The notes under the pieces are model-generated. The model worked only from the letters and a program-made list of their open reading frames with translations, did no database searches and was not told the DNA's origin. Below are positions 36,086-49,051 of a stretch of 64,000 nt of DNA, in pieces; the stretch's first letter is position 1; the number at the start of each line of letters is the position of its first letter. Source of the stretch: Mycteria americana (lineage: Eukaryota > Chordata > Aves > Ciconiiformes > Ciconiidae); assembly GCF_035582795.1 (NCBI RefSeq), contig NC_134383.1, positions 317,501 through 381,500 of the forward strand, written 5' to 3'. Position numbers and translations under genes: made by a program.

Positions 36086-36597
36086 TCAGTTCAGCGTGTC
36101 CTCCAGCTCCTCCTTCTGCTTTTTCCTCTCCGCAAGCCACCGCTGGATCTTCTCTTTAAGCTCTGTGTTTGGTCTGATCTGGTCCATAGTGAGGGGGCTC
36201 CGATTGAACGGATCCGTCTGGTCGCTGAAAGACAAAGCATTGAGGAGATTATTCAGACGATTCCAGCACTAGGAGGAGGGGGGGGAAAAAAAAAAAAAAA
36301 AAAAAAGAGGAAGGTAGGCCAGGAAGAGTGGCGTGATCTTTCTGCCGTTAAGTGAAGCAGACGCACCGAGAGTCGGTATTGTTGGATAAGCGAAACAGAT
36401 CCCCCAAAAGCACCCAAGTATGAGGCCCGCGCTTCGTACCTGAGGAGGTGCCGGGCTATAGTCGACCGGTCCACGGTGACACGGGAGGAGGGCAGTATCA
36501 CAGGGTCCGACATCAGAGTGCTCATGATCGGATCCAGGAATTCATCGCAGGCGTCCGCGTACGTCTCCTCCTCCTGCTGCTGGCGGTCTGCAAGAGA
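36086..36597 (-). CDS. UBE4A: UBE4A last two exons: U-box domain
   Basis: Exons 36440-36597 and 36086-36224 encode the U-box, about residues 975-1060. It begins [20 protein letters not shown] and continues [37 protein letters not shown] and [16 protein letters not shown]. This is the E2-binding fold that lacks zinc ligands and is held by salt bridges. The signature [14 protein letters not shown] and DPFNRSPLT elements are all present, so the ligase module looks intact. Confidence 0.96.
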
Positions 36598-39500
36598 CTG
36601 GCAGGCACGCGCCCCTTTTAGACACTCGGTCTCCCAGTTCTTTCAAAACCAGGTTTGCCCCTGACTCGTAGCTAAAGCATTTACAGGTCTGTGCTGGCAG
36701 GGAGCCCTCCCAGCTGCCCCACCGGAGCCTCAGAGGAAGCCCCGCTCCCAGAAATCCAGCTCCACAGCAAAGACGCAGTGATGATACACAGATGGCAGTT
36801 CCACCTTTATTTGTGAGCTTAAATTCACTCCGGTTCTCACCTTGATCCTCTCGGCCAGGTTACTGAAGGACACTATCATGTTGCCGGGCTTGTTGATTTT
36901 CTTCAGGACCCGAACGGTCTGGGCAAAGAGCGTCGGTGAATAGGAGCGGCCGTCCTTGGGCACTGTGGCACAGAAGTTTTCTTCATCCCTGGACCGCAGG
37001 TTAAAAGAGAGCAAAGGTTTAAGAATCCGCATTTATCAGGCTGTGAAACACGGTCCCCACAACAGCTGTATTACCACAGCAAGGAACTCAAAGCTAGAGA
37101 AAAGCTTGACCGTAATTAAGCATTTCTCCCGGCTCCTCTCCAGAGTGACCCAAGGTATGAACGTAACCGTGATGGTGCTGAATTTCCATCCCTGCTAGCT
37201 GGGTTGCAGCCAACTTCCCCAGGTAATTTAAATTAAAATTACAACAAAAGAGCACAGCACACTTCCGAAAAGCCCATTAAGGCCCACGGTAAGCACACAG
37301 AGCAATTCTGTTAGGGCCGTTCCCAGAGGGGACGCTCCTGCCCTGTGACACAGGGGGCCACGGGGCTCTGCTAGCCAGGACGTCCCCGGGATGGCTCCTG
37401 CCACCCCCCACGCCAGCTCTCCCTTGTCACCTACCCGAGGTTTAGGTAGATGGTACAGATGTCAGACACGAGCTGCTGCGGCTTGAAGTCAAACTCGCTG
37501 AAATCCTTGACTTTCAAAGCTCCCATTTTAGGCCCAACCAGGTGTTGTAGAAAGTAGTTGAGCATGGAGATGATGCGCTCAGCAAGGAAAGGATGCACGA
37601 ACAGGGACTTAATTTCTGCAACAGAAACCAGCAGTTCCCTGAGCTCCACGGCGATCCCCTCCCGCTCCGACCGCCCCGAAGCCAAGCTTGTGCCCACCCG
37701 CTCCCAGGCAGGGCCCTTCTCCGGGTCCCGGCGGGCAGGAGGGGTTGCTCTCCCTACCCGAGGTCAGGAAGGCCAGAGTGCCAATGGTTTCGTTGGACAT
37801 GATGTTGTGGAAGCGCGCCAGCTGACCAAACATCTGCAGGCTCGACTCCTTCTCACGGCGAGCCTCCTGGGATAGGCCGTCCCATTCGCCACGGTCCTTC
37901 TCGATCTGCTGAACCTTAATCTTACTGAGGTACTGCAAAGACACGGCAGGGAAGCGTGTGGGAGAACAGGCAGGTAAATGGGCAATGACGGCTAAGTCAG
38001 ACCTGTTCTGCACTGCTCCGGGCTGACAGAGGCCAAGTTGGGATGCAAAAGGTGGAACAGAGTGCTTGAAAAGGCCTCTCGCAACCACACGCGTTTCACA
38101 AAACACAGAACATTCGTTTAGACAGCAGACGGTAGAAAGTCCATAAATGCTCACAACCAGAGGGGCAATATCCACGTCACCTGTCTTATCTGCCAGCCTC
38201 CCAACAATCAGTTCTATGGCAGGCAAAAGCTCCCCAAAAAAGCCCTTTCTAGCAGCCACAGGCAGCCGTGAAAGGCACGGAGAGACAGCCACCACACACC
38301 AGGGACGTGAGTTCCAGTCCCCTGGCACTCGCCTCGTAAACCCAAAGGAGAACTGCCTGGAGACAAAAGGCCTTTGTTAGGATAAAGCACCTGCGGAAAG
38401 GCCACGGGGATTCCATCACCAAAAACCGCAGAGGTTGTTTAAAACCTGGCTGCGTCCAGGTTAGCAACAGGCAGATGTCCTCGCAACTCCTCCAGCACTC
38501 TTCACGCTGGATCTGAAAAAAACCCTTTTGCTCCTCTTTGTTTGACCTGCCTCCCGAGACCGCGGGGAGGGAAGAGTGCCCCGTGTGCAGCGCCCCAGGC
38601 CCCGCTGTCCTGCCTTCACCCCTTCTCCCAGGGCATTGGCCACACGGGCCTGGAGTCGTTTTCTGCCAGTATCTGCTGCACAGATTCATCGGGCGGGACC
38701 AGAGCAAGCCGATACTGTTCTAGGGATAGGAGGTCAGTATCGCGCCCGGCCACCTTCAGGGGAGCGAGAGCTGTTGCTTACGTGACGCCGACAGCACGCG
38801 CGCTCGGCCCTACCTGTATGGCTTCATCCAACAGGAAAATGGCGTCATTCATGAGCAAATTAAGGAAGCGCAAGAAGAGAGGGGGGTTCATTGCCTCCAG
38901 GTTCTCCGAGGCGTAATCAGCCAGAGCCTGCGAGGAATGAGAGAACGAGTGAAGCTCTGGCACAGTCCCAACGGCAGGACACAGACCCGCAGGCTCCACA
39001 CAGAGCTGCACACGCATGCTCGTATATGCGCCTCTTGCTCACCTTTATGCTCTGCCGGTACGAATCCGTGCCCCACATGTACCTCAGGATGGGATACATG
39101 GGACGGCGGTAGTTAAACTTCTGTTCAAACTGGTGCGGGTCACCTAGGCGTAAGCAAAAGTAAGAGCATTTCAAGTGGGCGGTGGGCACAGGCGGGGGCT
39201 GCTAATTCCTTTGCACAGTTCGTTTGAAATAAAAACCCTGTTCCCGTACAGGTCAGTGACATCTGTCACCGATTTCAAAGCAGTACAACCGATCCCACAC
39301 TAGAAGAGGGCCCGCTATAAGCATCGCCGAGCTGAAAAGCTTGAGCTCCGGAGGTTATCCTGTCTAGATACGCAGCTCTGCACAAGCCAGAAGTTTGGAA
39401 AGACCGACGCTTTGCTGGAATGCCGCCTGCCTAACACAGCTGAGCAGCTTCACAAAGCGCAAATAGATTCGTTTGTTTTCACCGACATACTTCAAACCCT

Positions 39501-42500
39501 GGAGACATTCCCCCTGCAGGTGTTACAGAAGGAAGACAACTCTTCCCCCTTCGGGCTTACCAGTAAACTCGATGTCCACAAAGACTTTGATAAGCGCCTC
39601 GGCAAGATGGGCAGCGTTTTGGTAAGAGCAGAACACGCGCTTGCGATGAAACACACTCGAGACGAGCGGGTTCTGGGCCTGATCTAAGTGAGGCATCACA
39701 GCTTCCAACACTTCTGCCAGCTTGGCTCGCAGATGAGGATTTTTCATCCTGCAAGAGAAAACACCAAAGTAAATCCAGGATGGCGCGAGGGCCGGGGTGC
39801 GGGGACCGAGCTGTTCAGCAAACACTCCAGGAGCTGCGCCCATCCATGCAGGAGCGCCCAGTTGTTGCAGACCATCTGCAAAACCAACGCTGGGCGTCCA
39901 GCGGCTCCCTCTCCATGCCAGGACCAGGGGGCGAAGGCACACAGGCAGTGCCCGCAGTGAAATCTCAGGCAGAGAGGCCAGAGGGTGTGGGAACAGCAAA
40001 GCTGTTGCTTCCCTCCCTCCCTCCCCGGCAGCGCACGTTGCTCGCAGCCCGTGCTTGCTCGTCAGCTGTAGCTCCCGAGCAAACCTGACTTGTCCCAGCT
40101 ATTGCTTACTGCCCAGTGACTCGCTTCCTACTCATCGTGCAAGCCCAGAGCGCTTTGCTGCACGTCTGGTACATGACAGATCACCGAGGTGAGGGTGTAA
40201 CTCTCCTCTGCTGCACGTGTGGGGCAGAAAGCCAAACCACCCGCCCAAGGTCACGCCGCAGGGTACTGCCAGGAAAGAACTACAGCCTCCATCTCCCGGG
40301 CCAGCGCAGGGACAGCGGGATCAGCGAGAGCTGCCTACCAAGTGAAATCTCCACCTGCTCCTGCCGCCGCTGGGAGTTCGCTGTATTTACACATGCAAGT
40401 ATAAACAAACGAACAGCAGAAATGCAGCGTGCATGGCGATGTCTTATCAGGAAGATCAATAAAACTACTCAATTTTGTCCGGTGCTCAGTTACCACAGTA
40501 GACTTCACAGAGATACTCCAAACAGATCAATCCCAACAGCTTCCTTTAACAAGTACCAAAATGGCCAAGTACAAGTACCGAGTACCTAGCTGATGAGGCC
40601 CCCGCGCAATACGACCAAACGAGTATTTAGACACCGAACCCCGCTTGCGCCTTGCGTGAAGCCTTCAGGCAGGGCCTTGTTCACTGTGCCTCCTGCGGGC
40701 AGGATTTAGCTTTTCCAATGAGATCAACCCATTCACGGACGTCTAAACCAAACCTCAAGACACTATGACGATTTCCACTTGCTTGTTCCCCTCTGGGCGC
40801 TCTGCAGATAAGCAGCCAGGGCTCACACCCGGGGCTGTACGTACCTCTCCACGTCACCCATGAAAACAGTAACAAAGTGAAGGACATGCTCCAGAGAATC
40901 GGCGGAAGTCTCCAAGATGTCGTCAGCGAAACGCCGCAGGAAAATGAAGAAGTCGCCCAGATTATCGGCAAAGAATTCTGCGAACAGAGATTGCATGTGA
41001 ATTCCTCCTCGGGCAGCTCATTTGGCCCTTTTCCAGCCTCCTGTGTGCTCTCCCCTCATTGCCTCGATTCTGACTGGAGTTTCGGGAACTAACTAGCTCT
41101 ATCAGAACACCGCAGTCCTGAAGGATGCCCGGCCTGCTGAAATTTGTAACACACGGGATTCACTTCACCTCTCTCAGAAGTCAGGTCGCTTACAGAGTGA
41201 AACCCAGCAGCCGTCTGCTGATCATACGCAGTTACACAAAAAAGCTCAAGGGAAGAGAATCTCTAGACAACAGAAACCACAAGGAGGATTTTGTGCATAG
41301 GGAGAGCAGTAAATCAATACGGTATTTGGCAAAACTTTGCAAGTTGGCTGCGAGTGGGATCTTTAAAAGGTCAGTAGCGTCAATACTCTAAGTATGCCCC
41401 CCTCAAAGAGCCCCAAATTTTCAGGTGACTCTCTTCAGAGAGAATATTCTAGGCAAAGAAAGATGCCATCAGTTGTAGCATGGCGTCCTGCCCTGGACAG
41501 AAGAGTGCTTCCTTGGACAGCTCTCCCAGCGCTCATCTAGAAGGTACCAGGATTAGCCTGTAAGCTGAACTCGGAGGTCCCAGCTTTCTCTGGAGCTTCG
41601 GACCTCACTGCTGACATTTTTGAATGCCCTTCCCTACGCTTCCTTACGCGCTCTGGAACCCTTCTTTTCGAAGGCAGGATGTGCTTTAAGCACCTCAGTG
41701 AAGAGGAAAGCCAGGTGCTACAACCGTCTTAAGGAGCCAGGCTGCGTACGTGTAACTACTTTAACTGCAGAGTTACTTTGGCCGGTTAATCGTGGCAGGC
41801 ACACAGACAGACCACCAGCAGGACAAGCGGCTTCACCTGGCACGTAGGCCAACGCGCTGTTTTCCACCTCTGGCAGCGGGAAGGTCAGCTCCAGCGGTTC
41901 CGTCCCGTGGTTTCCCAGGGCCAGCTGCACCAGCAGAACTGCCATGGACACCTGCAGATTTAGGCAGTTCTGCAGCATCTGTGGCTCTGTCATCGCCGTC
42001 TTGGTAGAGAGATAGATGGTCATCAGGCGCTCGAACTGCTCCCTGAGGCTGTCGGCAGCAGGGCTGGAGCTCTGCTGGGCTTCTCGCCACGCTACTTGCA
42101 GGCGGTGAAGGCTTTGGTTTATCTTTACCATCTGGTCATGCAACCTACCCGGAAAACAAGGCAAGAAGGAGATGAGACGAGGCGTATATACGTTCAGCAC
42201 AGAGTGCCTAAGCAATACGTAAGCTAGCGCGTGCTTTTATCCTGTTCAAACCGTTTCCTGCGGATAATCTGTCTGGGGGCCAGCGACAGGAAGCCTTTGG
42301 AGAAACACAAGCCAGGGCTGGGGAGGACACCAGACCTTAGCGAGGAACTGCAGCGGTCCGCAGAGTGGCCGGGTAAACCGACGACCGCTGCGAAGCCCTC
42401 TGCAGAGGTGCGGACAAGGAGCCGGTGCAGCCGCAAACCCCTTAGGTTACCAAGGTCAGGAATCCGGCAAGCCCGAGAGACGCCTGCGAGGTGACATTTT

Positions 42501-45500
42501 CAGTTTCCCAGCAACAAGCCACTTGCATAACTTTTCATCTATTTCTATATTTAGAGAATAAACCAGAAGAGGACGGTGCCTGGATCAGCGGTGACCTCAC
42601 AGTATCCAGGCAACGATTTGCAGAGAGAAGCTGAGAAAAATAGTGCCTTCTGGTGTCCAGAAAATCCTTTCCTGGAAACGGACAGCTACCTTGCATTTCT
42701 GTTTCACGTTAAAACCGTTTACCGGGGTGGTTCGGAGAGCTCGCAGCAGGCAGGCGCTCTGCCGCCGAGATGCCTCCTACTAGAGAAGCGAGACGCCAGC
42801 GGCTCGTTCCCCCGAGGAGAGGGGGGAACCGCGCGACCCACGGACACCCGGCACTTGGCTGTTACGTTTCCATAAATAATGTAGAGCCCGTAAGACTGTT
42901 AGCGTTGACCGTGAGCTGCAGTGGACAAAGTTTCTTTCCAAAATCAGTCAGCCCGAGGCTCAAACGTCAGTCAAAGCGCACAGTGAAAGGTACTCGGCAC
43001 TGCAACTGGCACACTCCCTATTCCGAGTATTTACTAAAAATTTACGTGGCTGTACACGGGCGCAGAACTGCACTGGGAGTTATCTAGTACCTACGGCTTC
43101 AGCATTCACGTTACTTATGAATACCAGATACGGTTTAACCCCTCCCCTCCCCCCATAAAAATCCTCTCTCAAACTCTGGATGCATCAGTAGCGCGCTGAG
43201 CCCTGTCAGAAAGGCGAAGGCCTTACGGACAGACGGGCGCAGCGACAGAGCGGTTACCTGTGAAACCCCAAGTGAAGGGTGTACTGCGTGAGGACCAGGT
43301 TTTCCGTCACCAGGTTGTAGCTGTTCGCAAACTCCGGCTCTTGCTCGCTCAGAGCGGGTATCAAGCACGTTTCCTTTTCCAAACCTGGAATGAAAAGCAT
43401 CTCTGCGTCAAGTCCTACCCAGCAGCGCTGGTGAAGAGAGGGCTCAAAAGGGCTCCCGCTGAAGACGCAAAACGACTGCCGGTGATGCCAGGCAGCTTTT
43501 TATTCGTATTCAACTCTTCCCTTGCTCTTCTCGACTCATTTGAGTCTCCCTTTACCGGCACACGTTGAGAGGGCACTACTGGGAGAGGTAAGGACCTGAG
43601 GAGATCCCCTTTCTCATTCCCTTGCTCCCCCGAGGTCTGGGCATACCTTTCATATGTACATTCTTACTCCTCCTCTCCTCTTCGTTCAGCTCCTTCAGGG
43701 CACAGTAAGTAGGGTTGAAGGTTAGCAGCCTCGGAGATTTTGGTTTGCAGAAGGGCTGGCACAGCTTCAGGAGGGCAGCTCCCAGGTTGAGGAAGAAGGC
43801 ATCTGAGGCATACATCTGGAAGAAGATCTCCGGCATCTGGTTAGCCCAAATTTTGGTGCGGCCCGCGTTCGCGTGGAGGCAGTTTCCCAGCCAGGAGAGA
43901 ATCCTGTGCTTCGTCTCTGGAGACAACTGCAACAGGTTCTTCAGCATCTGGTAGATCTTCTCGTGGAACTGGGCCATAAACTGTTACGGGGAACAGAACG
44001 CGGTCGAAGGGGTCACTGGCGGGATCGCTCTTTTGCCTCTCCCGTCATCAATGCTCTCAGAGCTCTCCTGGCTCCAGACTGCATCCTGCTCCTCAAGGGC
44101 AGGGCTTTCAAAGTAAATCACGGCCAGGACACCTCTATTAATCACCCGCCAGACGCACACGTTACGAGCAGGCCAAATCCTGAGGCTGGCAGCAAAGAAT
44201 AATTAGGGAGATCCTCAAAAGCACAGTCGAGAGCAAGCTGTTTCCATAGGGAGTAAAACCAAAATTCTTGACACATTTTTAGCGGCAACAATGACCCTGA
44301 AAGAACGCGTGACTGGGAAAGCCCCTCACTGTGACCGCTTCTGTGCCTGAGTTTACTCCTGTATTTACACCCTGCGCTCTGACGCTTCACTCCTTACCTA
44401 CTGAAAACGTGCCTAGCACTGTTTCTCCGAGGAAGCTATTTACTTTCATAACGAGAGAGAACGTTGCCTGTCGCTTTCTCTGCTGGGGAGTCAATTAGCG
44501 TTTTAATCACAGGATGGGTACCGAAAACTACGTCCTGGTGATTACAACACCTAAGGTAGATTACCTTTGCGCAGCACCTCAAGTGACAGTGCTGGCATCT
44601 GTTCCACAAGTACCACCCTACCCTTTTCCCACAGCTCGGACAACTACTTGCACAAAACACGACTCGCTCGACGCGAAGACTTGGGTTACAACAACCCGAG
44701 GAAGCGGGCAAAACCCTTCACGTGTTACAGCTGGGGAATCCAAAGCAGTTTTGCGACGCGCTTAGTCACGAGCCAGATTCTTAAAGAGCCAGCGGTGGGA
44801 CTGAAGCCCTGACGTCGCATCTTTAACCCTCAGGCAACGAGAGGCTGCCAAAACACACGGGGAAACGGTACTGTCACGCTTCAGCCCACCTGATGGATGT
44901 TGGATTCCTGCACTTTGATCTCCTGCGGGCTGGATCGGGATGGATTCAGAAAATAGCCGTGGTTCTCCACTACGCCGGGGGTCTTTAACAAGCAGGAGAT
45001 GTTTAAAATGGCGCCTAGCAAAGTCTTCTGGTACATCTGTCCGTTGCTGGGATCCTTGGGCTGGATGTAGCCTGCAAAAACCTAGGGAGCACAGCAGGAC
45101 GTGCTGACAGTTACACAAAATCCTGGCAAAAACCCCCACAAACCGATGGGTTTGGGACAGGCTATCGGAAAGGAGGAGAGGGGTAAGAGTACACACGCAG
45201 GGTGTTGTTACACTGCACTGTTGGTTTGACCTCGACAGATTAGGTCCTATAAACGTGCCCCTCCCGCAAGCAGAACCTGCGAGGAGCTCTCGATCAGGCC
45301 GAGACACCCACCTTTGCTATGTCCTTCTGCTTCGTGAAGTAGAGGAGCACATCGAGGTACGTGTACAGCAGGATCTGGCAGAGGTCCAGGTCCTTGATTC
45401 TGCTCAACAGGATGTCAAACACAGGAACCACGACCTCCCCGAACGTCCGCACCTCCTCATCCATCGTCAAGGCTTCTATGACCTCCTCGAGAAACTCGGT

Positions 45501-47572
45501 CACGTCTTCAAAGTCTAGCGAGGGAAGCGAGGCCGTTACCACGTACTCTAAGCGGCCGAACCTCAGCACGTGTACGCACGCCGCGACCTAAACGCAGCCT
45601 TTCCTTTTAGCAACGAGGGGAGCCAAGGCTTCACCCGAGTCCACAACGCTCTTCCCGCAAGCTTTAACGCGACGGGCAGCCTCGCGGCACTAAGCTAGCG
45701 GCACGACCCAGCCGGACTTACGCGCCCCTCTCAGCGCCTCCAGCATCAGGTCCACCAGCTGCTCGTACACGTTCTGGTTGACGTAAATCTCCGGGGTGAG
45801 GAGTACGGTGCGAGCGTTTGACACAGTCAGGTTCCGGCAGCGCACGGCAAAGGGCAGCAGGTTCTCCGGGACCTTGGTTATCTGCACAAGGAGAACGAGA
45901 CAGAGTTGGGGCCGCTTCTGGCCGTTAAAACCTCAGCTCGGTCACCTCGGACCGGAAAGCTGGGTGACAAAGCTGCCTTCTTCCTCAGAAACCCCTGCCC
46001 ACCTCTTCTCTTGCCCTCTGGAAACAGGCATAGAGGTAACGCAGAATCTGCCTCTCCCCTGCGTCCCGGTCGGCGGAGAGGTTCTGCGTGCTGGCGGAGG
46101 TCATGTAAATCAGGTGGTTTCCAGGCTCCGGCAGCAGCAAGCGGGTGAACAGGGCCTAGGCACCAGCAAGGACAGACGGCGAGTGAAACGGCCCCGGCAG
46201 AGAGACAATCCCTCCAGAAAAAGAAGCCCCGTATGGCCACAGGGCAAGTTACTTCTGCTCGGAAGAGCTCTCTCGATCCCTCGTTAAGTACCGGAGCGCT
46301 AGACTGAGAACCCTCAGGCTTGGCTCCTCGGCTAAACGATTTCCCTCGTCCCCGTCAAGAGCGACAGCAGCCCTAACAGAAGTTCTTTTCACTGGACAAC
46401 CCGCCAGGAACGACTAGCAAACGAAGCCGAGCGCGCGCACGAATGCCAATCGCAAAGTTCTGCTCGGCAGCGCAAGAGACGGCATGCTGCCCCGCTGCCA
46501 GCGGCGCCTGCCTCCCGCAGCCGCCCGCAACCTTCCCTCGCGCCCCGTCCAGGCCGGATTTGTTCCCCTCCCCGCCGCCAGCCCATCTGCACGACAGCAA
46601 ACTCCGGCAGCCTCCAGGAGGAGGGAACAGAAGCAGCAAAGTCTAAACCTTTCTCAGCCTCGCACCCCAAAAACCCCGTGGCCGTTTGCAGCAAAGGGCA
46701 GCTCCGCGCAGGGCTTTGGCAAACGGAGCGCGTTCAGGATGCGTCACGCGTGCGTTGCGAGGCAAGAAGTTCAACTCCCGTTGCCCAAGCAAGCAGAACG
46801 CCCACGAACCGAGGCGGGCGGCCCTACCTGCTCGACGTTGTCCATGTCCAGCCAGTCCTGGTCGTCCAGGTCCGCGGCCATTTCTTCCAGATAGACACAG
46901 CGCGCCGGGATCCCGTTCCCGCTCTTCATGCTGGGGTCGCCTGAGAAAAGCACAGATCGACCAGTTTCACCCAAAACGACGGAGAACGTGCTGGCGGGCA
47001 GCAAAACCTGCCGGCAGGGCCCTGCCGGTGGCAGAGCTGCCCACTGCAAGCCGCTGCACCGAGGCACGCTCCCTCTCCCGGCTCTCCCCGCCGCTTTGGC
47101 ACGGATCCGGCGAGCTCTGCCCGGCGCAGCGCGGCTTCCCCAGCCCGTCACGCCGCCCCCGGCGCGGGCGGGAGGGTTCCCAGCGCTCCTCACTATTGTC
47201 GAGGGTGATGAGGAAGATCCTCTGGATCATGTGGTTGATGTTGAGCTGCTCGCACAGCTCCCGCTGCGAGCGGAAGGAGCGGCTGATCTCGGCCACCGAG
47301 TAGTCGCAGTCGTCCAGGCTCTCGGAGACGCTGTTGTCCGAGTCATCTTGGCTGGCCGACGTCTCATCGCCTGCGAGACAGAGCTCCTCAGCACCCCGGC
47401 GGGAAGCCTCGCCCTCGCCCCCGCCGCGGGGCCGCCGCCCGCGCCCCGCACCTGGCAGCTGCCGCAGCTGCTGCTTCTGGACGGCGGCGAAGTGCTTGGC
47501 GTCGGCGATGGAGCCGAAGAGGGCGGCGAACGGGTTGCTGGAGATGCTGTTGTTGTTCTCCTGGTCGGTCAT
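36086..47572 (-). CDS. UBE4A: Ubiquitination factor E4A, U-box E3/E4 ligase
   Basis: UBE4A is an E4-type ligase that lengthens ubiquitin chains on substrates, with an N-terminal regulatory part, a long Ufd2-core helical domain and a C-terminal U-box. Nineteen coding exons: 47452-47572, 47194-47370, 46828-46940, 46003-46155, 45722-45881, 45312-45514, 44890-45081, 43647-43980, 43258-43384, 41837-42144, 40845-40977, 39561-39748, 39043-39143, 38814-38927, 37758-37932, 37435-37615, 36841-36988, 36440-36597 and 36086-36224. They total 3,225 nt, so 1,074 residues (human 1,066). All borders are GT-AG and phases join without a break. The start gives [20 protein letters not shown], the same as mammals. 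The protein is nearly collinear with human except for small differences at exon 1/2 and a C-terminal KEELEDTLN ending. Confidence 0.97.
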
Positions 47573-47762
47573 CTCCCCTCAGGGCCGCGCCATGCGGGGC
47601 GGCCGGGGCAGGGCTGCGGGGAGAGCGGCCGTCAGGGCCCGCGCCCGCCCGGCAGCGCTGCCCGCACCCCCGTCCGCTCCCCCGGGCGCGGCGGGCTCGG
47701 CCCGAGGGCGCAGGCCGGTGCCGCGGCCCGCTCGGCGCTTACCGGGCCCGGCGCGCTCAGCT

Positions 47763-47795
<33 letters not shown>
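47763..47795. repeat. (CCG)11 trinucleotide repeat upstream of UBE4A
   Basis: Eleven uninterrupted CCG units about 190 bp upstream of the UBE4A start codon, likely in the 5' UTR or promoter. Confidence 0.9.
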
Positions 47796-47796
<1 letters not shown>

Positions 47797-48003
47797 ACAG
47801 CACTGCGCGTCACCGCGTCGCGTCGCAATAGGCGTCACGTCCGCGCGCCGGAAGCCGGGGAGGCGGGCGCTCTGCAAGAACGGCCCGGGGTGGGGCAGAG
47901 AGCGGAGGGGCGGGCGGCAGCGCCCCCTGGCGGCGCGGAGGAGCGAGTGCCGGGCGGCGGAGCGGCCGGCGTTGGGGCACGGGCCCCGCGTCACCGGTGT
48001 GAT

Positions 48004-48017
48004 TGACGTGCACGTCA
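48004..48017. promoter_or_regulatory. 14-bp perfect palindrome with two CRE half-sites
   Basis: TGACGTGCACGTCA reads the same on both strands. Each arm is a TGACGT half-site of the kind bound by CREB/ATF bZIP proteins. It lies about 430 bp upstream of the UBE4A start codon, in the shared UBE4A/Kir interval. Use as a regulatory site is an inference. Confidence 0.5.
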
Positions 48018-48119
48018 GACAGCGGTGACGCCAGCCGTTAACATGCCGGCTGACGCGCATCTCATTTGCATACGTAACCGCCTCTTTTGCAGTCAAGTAA
48101 CCCTACCGAAACACGCGTC

Positions 48120-48830
48120 ATGGCGGCGGTGGGGGGCTGGGGCAACCTGTGGGGCTGTGGGTCAGGGCGGGGGCGATGCGTGGGGCGCTGGGGGGCTGGG
48201 CTGCACGTATATATATCTCTCTCTCTCTATATATATATATATAGGTGCACAGATACACACACACACGCTGCGGTGGTTGAGCGTGGCCGGCCCCAGGCGC
48301 CCACCCAGCCGCTCGGTCGCTCCTCTCCTCGGCGGGACGGGCGGGAGAAGCAGCAAACGAGACGGACAAGAACCCGCGGGTCGAGCCGAGGGCGGTTTAA
48401 CAAGCGAGCGCGAAGGCAGCCAAGGCAGCCGAAAGGATTTTACCCTCTCGGGCCCGCCAGGCCACAGGCACCGGGGCTGCCGGGGGCAAGGCGACGCCGT
48501 CCCGGCCCGACCCGAAGCGCGCGAGCTCCTAGACACCTACAGGAGCGGCCACGCTGCGCCTGGTGCCGAGTCTGCGATGGGGGTCCTGGGGCAACGTGCG
48601 TGGGGCTGGGGGTGTCGGGGGGGCGTGGGGCGACGTCTGGGGCTGTGGGGCGACGTGTGCGTGCCGGGGCGAGGCTGTTCCGGGGGCAAAGGAGGGGGTC
48701 CCGGCTCCCCTCCCCGCCCGGCCCCCCGTGCTGTGCAGCAGCGGCCCCGTTACGGCGTCCGAGCGGCCCCCGTCAAGCGTCGTCCGGACAAAACACGCGC
48801 CGCTGACTTATTTGTGCGGGTTTCTTAATT
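48120..48830. other. Interval between UBE4A promoter and the Kir gene
   Basis: GC-rich, G-run-rich DNA with overlapping open frames on the plus strand that show no domain. It holds the TA/CT microsatellite listed separately; nothing else recognised. Confidence 0.6.
48208..48243. repeat. Compound TA/CT microsatellite
   Basis: A (TA)n, (TC)n, (TA)n run of about 36 bp on the plus strand in otherwise GC-rich DNA. Confidence 0.9.
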
Positions 48831-48837
48831 AAGAGGC

Positions 48838-48843
48838 TTTAAT
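48838..48843 (-). terminator. Candidate polyadenylation signal of the Kir gene
   Basis: ATTAAA on the minus strand about 210 nt past the Kir stop codon at 49052-49054. It is the common AATAAA variant; no AATAAA was found closer. Confidence 0.45.
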
Positions 48844-49051
48844 CGCCCGTTGCGTGGATCTCGTGTTCCTTCTTACAAAAGATTCTTTGCAAAACTAACG
48901 CCACGTGGCTGCGGCCGCGGGCGAGGGCCGGGGCAGGAGGGCTCAGCCCCGCGGAGGGAGGGTGGGCTATGGCACTGTCGGCGCGGGACCCTCCGCCGGG
49001 CACCCACCGCGCGCAGGGGGCGCGGCTGGCCCTCCCGTCCCCGGCAGCGGC

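Larger units (their letters stand above)
47400..48110 (-). promoter_or_regulatory. UBE4A CpG-island promoter region
   Basis: CpG-dense DNA surrounds the UBE4A start codon (47572) and extends about 500 bp upstream. It includes several CRE-like TGACG/CGTCA elements (for example at 47834-47839 and 48004-48017) and a CCG repeat. No TATA box is visible. Confidence 0.65.
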
